This document shows, piece after piece, positions 6,318 through 9,324 of a stretch of 9,324 bases of DNA. A program made the position numbers and the translations under genes. Under the pieces are notes generated by a model. That model ran no database searches. It had not been told where the DNA came from and was given only the letters and a program-made list of their open reading frames with translations. Source of the stretch: Roseiarcus sp035308145 (GTDB taxonomy: Bacteria; Pseudomonadota; Alphaproteobacteria; Rhizobiales; Beijerinckiaceae); the NCBI GenBank assembly GCA_035308145.1, contig DATGHD010000041.1, positions 1 through 9,324 on the forward strand. The letters run 5' to 3'. How positions within the stretch are numbered: position 1 is the stretch's first letter; every line of letters starts with the position of its first letter.

Positions 6318-6364
6318 AAGGGGTTTGCCCCCTTTTGGTCAGCGGGCCAGCTTCAAGCGGCCCG
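6318..6364 (-). promoter_or_regulatory. Two consecutive hairpins in the rpmI leader
   Basis: In the minus-strand transcript the first hairpin uses CGGGCC / GGCCCG (6359-6364 with 6343-6348, 10-base loop) and the second AAGGGG / CCCCTT (6329-6334 with 6318-6323, 5-base loop). The second ends just before the rpmI ribosome binding site. L20 represses this operon in E. coli and Firmicutes by binding leader structure; whether these hairpins form such a site is an inference, and I could not match an L20-binding consensus. Confidence 0.4.
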
Positions 6365-6432
6365 TTCGCGTCGAAATGAGCGAAGAGAACCGCCACGGCA
6401 GCCCTAACTGGCCGGGCGGTTCGAAGCCGCGG

Positions 6433-6461
6433 CTTATACGGGCAAGCCGCGCCAGGCGCAA
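6433..6461 (-). promoter_or_regulatory. Probable sigma70-type promoter of rpmI-rplT
   Basis: On the minus strand a -35-like TTGCGC (6461-6456) and a -10-like TATAAG (6438-6433) are spaced by exactly 17 bases. The start site would fall near 6425 and give a leader of about 120 bases before rpmI. An 8-bp dyad, CGCGGCTT (6428-6435) / AAGCCGCG (6444-6451), overlaps the -10 box and part of the spacer and could be an operator. Confidence 0.5.
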
Positions 6462-6491
6462 GCGCGGCGCCCCCGCGCCGACCTGCGGTTT

Positions 6492-6568
6492 GCGATTCCA
6501 CGCGACGCGCGGGTGAATCGCGCGAAAGATACGCCCTTGGCGCTATAAACCCGCGAGGAGGGCGCGGG
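6492..6568. promoter_or_regulatory. Upstream half of the divergent rpmI / RMD1 intergenic region: GANTC dyad and hairpin
   Basis: The 310-base gap 6305-6614 has no gene. Its right half holds an inverted repeat GCGATTC (6492-6498) / GAATCGC (6515-6521), each arm containing a GANTC site of the CcrM methylase type, 21 bases apart. Next come a possible plus-strand -10 TATAAA (6544-6549) without a convincing -35, and a hairpin CCCGCG (6550-6555) / CGCGGG (6563-6568) with AGGAGG in its loop. These probably serve the plus-strand RMD1 gene, the minus-strand rpmI promoter, or both. Confidence 0.35.
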
Positions 6569-6614
6569 CCGCTGATCTTGGCGAAATGGACCCGTGAGGC
6601 TTAAGGGATTGCCG

Positions 6615-7427
6615 ATGAACGAGACTGCTCCGCGCGGCGCTATCCGCCTTACCGCTCGCGCTCTTCTTGTCGGCGACCGGATCGACATGGCTGGGCTCGA
6701 GCGTCCCGACATGATCGCCGCCTCGCCGCTCGCTTTTCGCGCCGGCGCCGGCGGCATGGTGGCGCTGTTCCGCTTTGGCGTCGCCGTGACGGTTGGCCTT
6801 TCCCCTCTCGAAGAGGAAGACCTGCTCGCCAAGCTGAAATTGCGCACCGCCGGGCCAGCCATGCGTAGCGATGACGAGACCGCCGTGGTCGAGGTCGCGC
6901 CTGAGTTGGACGACCGCGCGCCGCCTGGCGGACCGATCCAAATGAAGGATCTGTCGCCGGAACGCTTCCTGGTCTTGGCCGACGCGCTCGCCAAAACGGT
7001 GGCCCTCGGGCGCGACGAGCGTCAAGTCAATGCGGTCTTCGACGTGATCGAGCCCTTCGCCGCCAAGCTCGCGGCGACCGGCCGCACGCCGTTTCGCCGC
7101 GCCGCGATGCTGAAGCTGATCGGCCAGGCGTTGCTTGCGCAGCATCGCGTGTCAGGCCGTGTCGCAGTTGAAGAGAAGCCGGACGTGCTCTGGGATCGTC
7201 CGGACCTCGAGCGCCTCTATGCCCGCCTCGAAGACGAATATGAATTAAAGGAGCGCGCCGAGGCTTTGAAGCGCAAGCTCGACGTGATTGTCGAGACGGC
7301 GCACGCCTTGACCGACATCATCGACGCCGATCGGGCCACCAGGCTCGAAGCGACGATTGTTATATTGATCGTCGTCGAGGTCGTTCTGGCGCTTTACCAG
7401 ATTTTCGCGGTCGGCCACGCGCATTAG
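6615..7427 (+). CDS. RMD1/DUF155 family protein with C-terminal membrane anchor
   Basis: A 270-residue protein matching the RMD1/YagE (DUF155) pattern: a variable N-terminal domain (FRFGVAVTVGLSPLEEEDLL near 53-72), then KPDVLWDRPDLERLY at about 188-202. A charged helical or coiled-coil segment follows (about 203-235, ELKERAEALKRKLDVI), then ATRLEATIVILIVVEVVLAL and a single hydrophobic helix at about 246-266. Yeast and human relatives (Rmd1, RMND1) act at the mitochondrial inner membrane; bacterial members are poorly understood. It is most likely anchored in the cytoplasmic membrane by its C terminus. The ATG at 6615 is preceded by AAGGG at 6603-6607; an upstream in-frame GTG at 6594 lacks such a site and is less likely. 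Its TAG overlaps the stop of the convergent PIN-domain gene by 4 bases. Confidence 0.85.
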   Translation: MNETAPRGAIRLTARALLVGDRIDMAGLERPDMIAASPLAFRAGAGGMVALFRFGVAVTVGLSPLEEEDLLAKLKLRTAGPAMRSDDETAVVEVAPELDDRAPPGGPIQMKDLSPERFLVLADALAKTVALGRDERQVNAVFDVIEPFAAKLAATGRTPFRRAAMLKLIGQALLAQHRVSGRVAVEEKPDVLWDRPDLERLYARLEDEYELKERAEALKRKLDVIVETAHALTDIIDADRATRLEATIVILIVVEVVLALYQIFAVGHAH

Positions 7428-7813
7428 GGCTCTTTGACCGCGATCGCGCCGAACCTTCGCGCCGCTTTCGCCAAATTGCGGTCGAAGCTGATGAACGCTT
7501 CGCAGTCCGCCGTTTTTGCGAGATGGAGAGCGTCGGCAAAATCCATCCCTCGCTCGGCCCAATCAAACGCTTGCGCGACCAGCGCCTCGTCTTCGAGGGT
7601 GACATTGTCAAGGCCGACGAAGGCCTTTAGCGCGGCGAGCGTGTCTGCGGTCGCATAGCCAACCGCGCGGCGCAGCACCCACTCCGCCTCCAACAGCGTC
7701 GTCGTCGCGACAAACACAGCGGCGCCGTCGACCAATGCCTTGGCCCGCCGGGCTTGATTCGGATCGTCTCCGACCAAGTACCGAACGATAATGTTCGTAT
7801 CAATAGCGAGCAT
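7424..7813 (-). CDS. vapC: PIN-domain ribonuclease toxin of a VapBC-type system
   Basis: A 129-residue PIN-domain protein. Expected metal-binding acidic residues are visible: Asp5 in MLAIDTNIIVRYL, Glu42 in LLEAEWVLRR, Asp94 (with Asp91) in MDFADALHLA and Asp111 in FISFDRNLAK. VapC toxins of type II toxin-antitoxin systems cleave RNA, often tRNA or 23S rRNA, when released from the antitoxin; the target here cannot be told. All key residues are present, so it should be active. I chose the ATG at 7813-7811, which overlaps the antitoxin gene's end by 14 bases, a normal coupling arrangement. An 11-codon upstream extension (MRRSRRKRDAG) is just readable frame inside the antitoxin gene. The TAA stop overlaps the stop of the convergent RMD1-family gene. 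Confidence 0.9.
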   Translation of the reverse strand: MLAIDTNIIVRYLVGDDPNQARRAKALVDGAAVFVATTTLLEAEWVLRRAVGYATADTLAALKAFVGLDNVTLEDEALVAQAFDWAERGMDFADALHLAKTADCEAFISFDRNLAKAARRFGAIAVKEP

Positions 7814-8075
7814 ACCGGCGTCGCGCTTCCGCCGTGATCGCCGCATCCATATCTTCGAGCGTCATCGGCGCGCCGGAATGAGCCAGCATGCCGAAAACAT
7901 CTTTCGGCTTGGTCCGAGGGATCGACGGCGCAGCCTTCAGTAGGACGCCTTCTGCCGTATTCTCAGCGATTAGGCGCGTTCCCGGCCGCCAATTGCGCTG
8001 ATCGCGGATCGCCTTGGGCAAGATGACCTGACCCTTGGTGGAAATTCTTGTAGCCGATTGATTTGCTTTCGCCAT
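7800..8075 (-). CDS. vapB: AbrB/SpoVT-type antitoxin of a VapBC-type system
   Basis: A 91-residue protein with an N-terminal swapped-hairpin AbrB/MazE domain: TRISTKGQVILPKAIRDQ followed by WRPGTRLIAE at about residues 9-42. The C-terminal part (DVFGMLAHSGAPMTLEDMD) would wrap and neutralise the PIN toxin. Such antitoxins bind their own promoter, and binding is strengthened by the toxin. ATG at 8075-8073 is the likely start; a TTG at 8087-8085 in the same frame is an alternative with a GGAAAA stretch close before it, while no clear ribosome binding site precedes the ATG. It comes first in the pair and its end overlaps the toxin gene by 14 bases. A repeat of GTAAGA upstream is a candidate operator. 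Confidence 0.88.
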   Translation of the reverse strand: MAKANQSATRISTKGQVILPKAIRDQRNWRPGTRLIAENTAEGVLLKAAPSIPRTKPKDVFGMLAHSGAPMTLEDMDAAITAEARRRYARY

Positions 8076-8097
8076 CGCGGTTGTCAATTTTCCAAAA

Positions 8098-8114
8098 GTA
8101 AGACAGCGGTAAGA
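8098..8114 (-). promoter_or_regulatory. Direct repeat upstream of the antitoxin gene, possible operator
   Basis: GTAAGA occurs at 8098-8103 and again at 8109-8114 (plus-strand reading), 11 bases apart, or one helical turn, starting 23 bases upstream of the antitoxin ATG. The next two bases also match loosely (CA and TA). Spaced half-sites on one DNA face are typical of autoregulating antitoxins, but the match is short and could be chance. Confidence 0.3.
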
Positions 8115-8148
8115 TAAGCCGCGCGGTGGCGAGGCGCAAGCTTCGACG

Positions 8149-8171
8149 CGTCGGGCCTTCCCCGCCCGACG
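8149..8171. promoter_or_regulatory. Perfect 8-bp hairpin in the vapB-carB intergenic region
   Basis: CGTCGGGC (8149-8156) and GCCCGACG (8164-8171) enclose a 7-base loop, CTTCCCC. No T-run follows on either strand, so it is not a standard intrinsic terminator. It is the first of four GC-rich hairpins between the antitoxin gene and carB. Confidence 0.45.
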
Positions 8172-8188
8172 ATTCTCCGCTACAAGGC

Positions 8189-8224
8189 GCGCCGCCTTTC
8201 AGCAGGCGCCGCGGCGCTTTTCTT
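8189..8224 (+). terminator. Terminator-like hairpin upstream of carB (possible attenuator)
   Basis: GCGCCGC (8189-8195) and GCGGCGC (8211-8217) form a 7-bp all-GC stem with a 15-base loop, followed at once by TTTTCTT (8218-8224). On the plus strand this looks like an intrinsic terminator, about 125 bases before the carB start. No plus-strand gene ends nearby, so it would either stop antisense transcription coming through vapBC or act on a carB leader transcript. Which one is unknown. Confidence 0.45.
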
Positions 8225-8262
8225 AAGAAAGTCATAGCTTTCAAAGCCTTGCGGAAGGACGG

Positions 8263-8336
8263 GCGGCGGCGCGCGAACCTGCCGCCGCAAATTTTCGCGC
8301 CGATTTAAAAGATCGAGCGCCGCCCATCGACGGGCG
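8263..8336 (+). promoter_or_regulatory. Hairpins in the immediate carB leader
   Basis: GCGGCGGC (8263-8270) pairs perfectly with GCCGCCGC (8281-8288) around a 10-base loop and is followed by AAATTTT. CGCCC (8321-8325) pairs with GGGCG (8332-8336) and ends four bases before the GGGGA ribosome binding site at 8340-8344. Between them TTTAAA near 8304-8309 could be a -10 box, but no convincing -35 goes with it. The rest of 8076-8348 has no supported gene. Confidence 0.35.
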
Positions 8337-8348
8337 CGCGGGGACTTG

Positions 8349-9324
8349 ATGCCGAAACGGACAGATATTTCGACGATCCTGATCATCGGCGCCGGTCCGA
8401 TCGTCATCGGTCAAGCTTGCGAGTTCGACTATTCCGGCGCGCAGGCGTGTAAGGCTTTGCGCGCCGAGGGCTATCGGATCGTCCTGGTTAATTCCAATCC
8501 GGCGACGATCATGACCGATCCGGAACTGGCGGACCGGACCTATGTCGAGCCGATCACGCCGGAGATTGTCGCGAAAATCATCGCCAAGGAGCGCAACGTC
8601 CTCGCCGGCGGCTTCGCCCTGCTGCCGACCATGGGCGGCCAGACGGCGCTGAATTGCGCGCTCTCTTTAAGAAAAATGGGCGTCCTCGCCGAATACGGCG
8701 TCGAATTGATCGGCGCGACGGCCAAGGCCATCGACAAGGCCGAGGATCGCGAATTGTTTCGCGAGGCGATGACCAAGATCGGCCTTGCGACGCCGCGCTC
8801 GCGTCACGTCAAGACCTTGTCGCGCGCGCTCGCGGCGCTCGACGACATCGGTCTGCCAGCGATCATCCGTCCCTCCTTCACGCTCGGCGGCACCGGCGGC
8901 GGCATCGCGTACAACAAGGCCGAGTTCATCGAAATCGTCGAGCGGGGCATCGACGCTTCGCCGACGAACGAGGTGCTGGTCGAGGAGAGCGTGCTCGGCT
9001 GGAAGGAATTCGAAATGGAGGTCGTCCGCGACAAGGCGGACAATTGCATCATCGTCTGCTCGATCGAGAACATCGATCCGATGGGCGTGCATACCGGCGA
9101 TTCGATCACCGTCGCCCCTGCCCTCACCCTGACCGACAAGGAATATCAGGTGATGCGCGATGCCTCGATCGCCTGTCTGCGCGAGATCGGGGTGGAGACC
9201 GGCGGCTCGAACGTGCAATTCGCCGTCAATCCGCAGGACGGGCGGCTCGTCGTCATCGAGATGAACCCGCGCGTGTCGCGCTCCTCGGCCCTCGCCTCGA
9301 AGGCGACGGGCTTTCCCATCGCCA
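8349..9324 (+). CDS. carB: Carbamoyl-phosphate synthase large subunit, N-terminal part (3' end beyond window)
   Basis: The first 325 codons of CarB, which makes carbamoyl phosphate from bicarbonate, ATP and ammonia supplied by CarA, for pyrimidine and arginine synthesis. The pre-ATP-grasp part shows ILIIGAGPIVIGQACEFDYS, VLVNSNPATIMTDP and LPTMGGQTALN. The first ATP-grasp domain shows IIRPSFTLGGTGGGIAYN, WKEFEMEVVRDK, IENIDPMGVHTGDSITVAP, then GGSNVQFAVNP and VIEMNPRVSRSSALASKATG. The full protein is usually near 1,070-1,110 residues, so about 70% lies outside. Compared with E. coli, the KER...LPTMGG link is about five residues longer (NVLAGGFAL). The ATG at 8349 has GGGGA at 8340-8344, rather close. 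carA is not adjacent upstream; a hairpin-rich leader is there instead. Confidence 0.97.
   Translation, partial: MPKRTDISTILIIGAGPIVIGQACEFDYSGAQACKALRAEGYRIVLVNSNPATIMTDPELADRTYVEPITPEIVAKIIAKERNVLAGGFALLPTMGGQTALNCALSLRKMGVLAEYGVELIGATAKAIDKAEDRELFREAMTKIGLATPRSRHVKTLSRALAALDDIGLPAIIRPSFTLGGTGGGIAYNKAEFIEIVERGIDASPTNEVLVEESVLGWKEFEMEVVRDKADNCIIVCSIENIDPMGVHTGDSITVAPALTLTDKEYQVMRDASIACLREIGVETGGSNVQFAVNPQDGRLVVIEMNPRVSRSSALASKATGFPIA

Noticed and set aside
6451..6480. GC-rich self-complementary stretch beside the rpmI promoter as a terminator.
   Set aside because: No T-run follows on either strand and overlapping GCGC pairings are common by chance at this GC content.
6586..6597. A mini reading frame ATG-GAC-CCG-TGA upstream of the RMD1-family gene.
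   Set aside because: Three sense codons, no ribosome binding site at a usable distance; probably chance.
8667..9218. A 183-codon open frame on the minus strand opposite carB.
   Set aside because: It is antisense to highly conserved CarB motifs and has low-complexity His/Asp/Arg composition typical of a mirror frame.

Overview
The window reads as chromosomal DNA of a GC-rich alphaproteobacterium. Hyphomicrobiales is likely, and the Methylocystaceae/Beijerinckiaceae side is possible; that placement comes from protein style and gene neighbourhood, not from a search. No rRNA, tRNA, insertion sequence or CRISPR array was seen. Most of it is housekeeping DNA, with two accessory toxin-antitoxin-type modules set into it.

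Layout, left to right. (1) 1-978, minus strand: the start of a sulfate-assimilation operon, with a DUF2849 protein followed by the N-terminal 216 codons of sulfite/nitrite reductase (cysI), which runs off the left edge. (2) 979-1175: a strikingly AT-rich gap with nested inverted repeats, probably carrying the cys promoter. (3) 1176-5571, minus strand: the phenylalanyl-tRNA synthetase operon in the order pheS, a frameshifted DUF4160 gene, DUF2442, pheT, then a small secreted two-cysteine protein whose start lies 4 bases after the pheT stop. (4) 5572-5700: an intrinsic terminator and a second dyad. (5) 5701-6304, minus strand: rpmI and rplT (ribosomal proteins L35 and L20) without infC. (6) 6305-6614: a divergent regulatory region with a good minus-strand sigma70-like promoter, several hairpins and a dyad whose arms carry GANTC sites. 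(7) 6615-7427, plus strand: an RMD1/DUF155 family protein with a C-terminal membrane anchor. (8) 7424-8075, minus strand: a vapBC-type pair (AbrB-fold antitoxin, PIN-domain toxin), tail to tail with the RMD1 gene and overlapping it by 4 bases. (9) 8076-8348: a hairpin-rich non-coding leader. (10) 8349-9324, plus strand: the first 325 codons of carB (carbamoyl-phosphate synthase large subunit), running off the right edge.

Functionally, rpmI-rplT and pheST form a translation cluster like the classical rpmI-rplT-pheST order. The oddity is that pheS and pheT, whose products form one alpha2beta2 enzyme, are separated by a DUF4160-DUF2442 pair whose first gene has a single-base frameshift. The other points worth attention are regulatory: stacked hairpins before carB, a dyad around the rpmI -10 box, paired GANTC sites, and the AT-rich island before the cys operon. 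I found no clear new defence or biosynthetic system.
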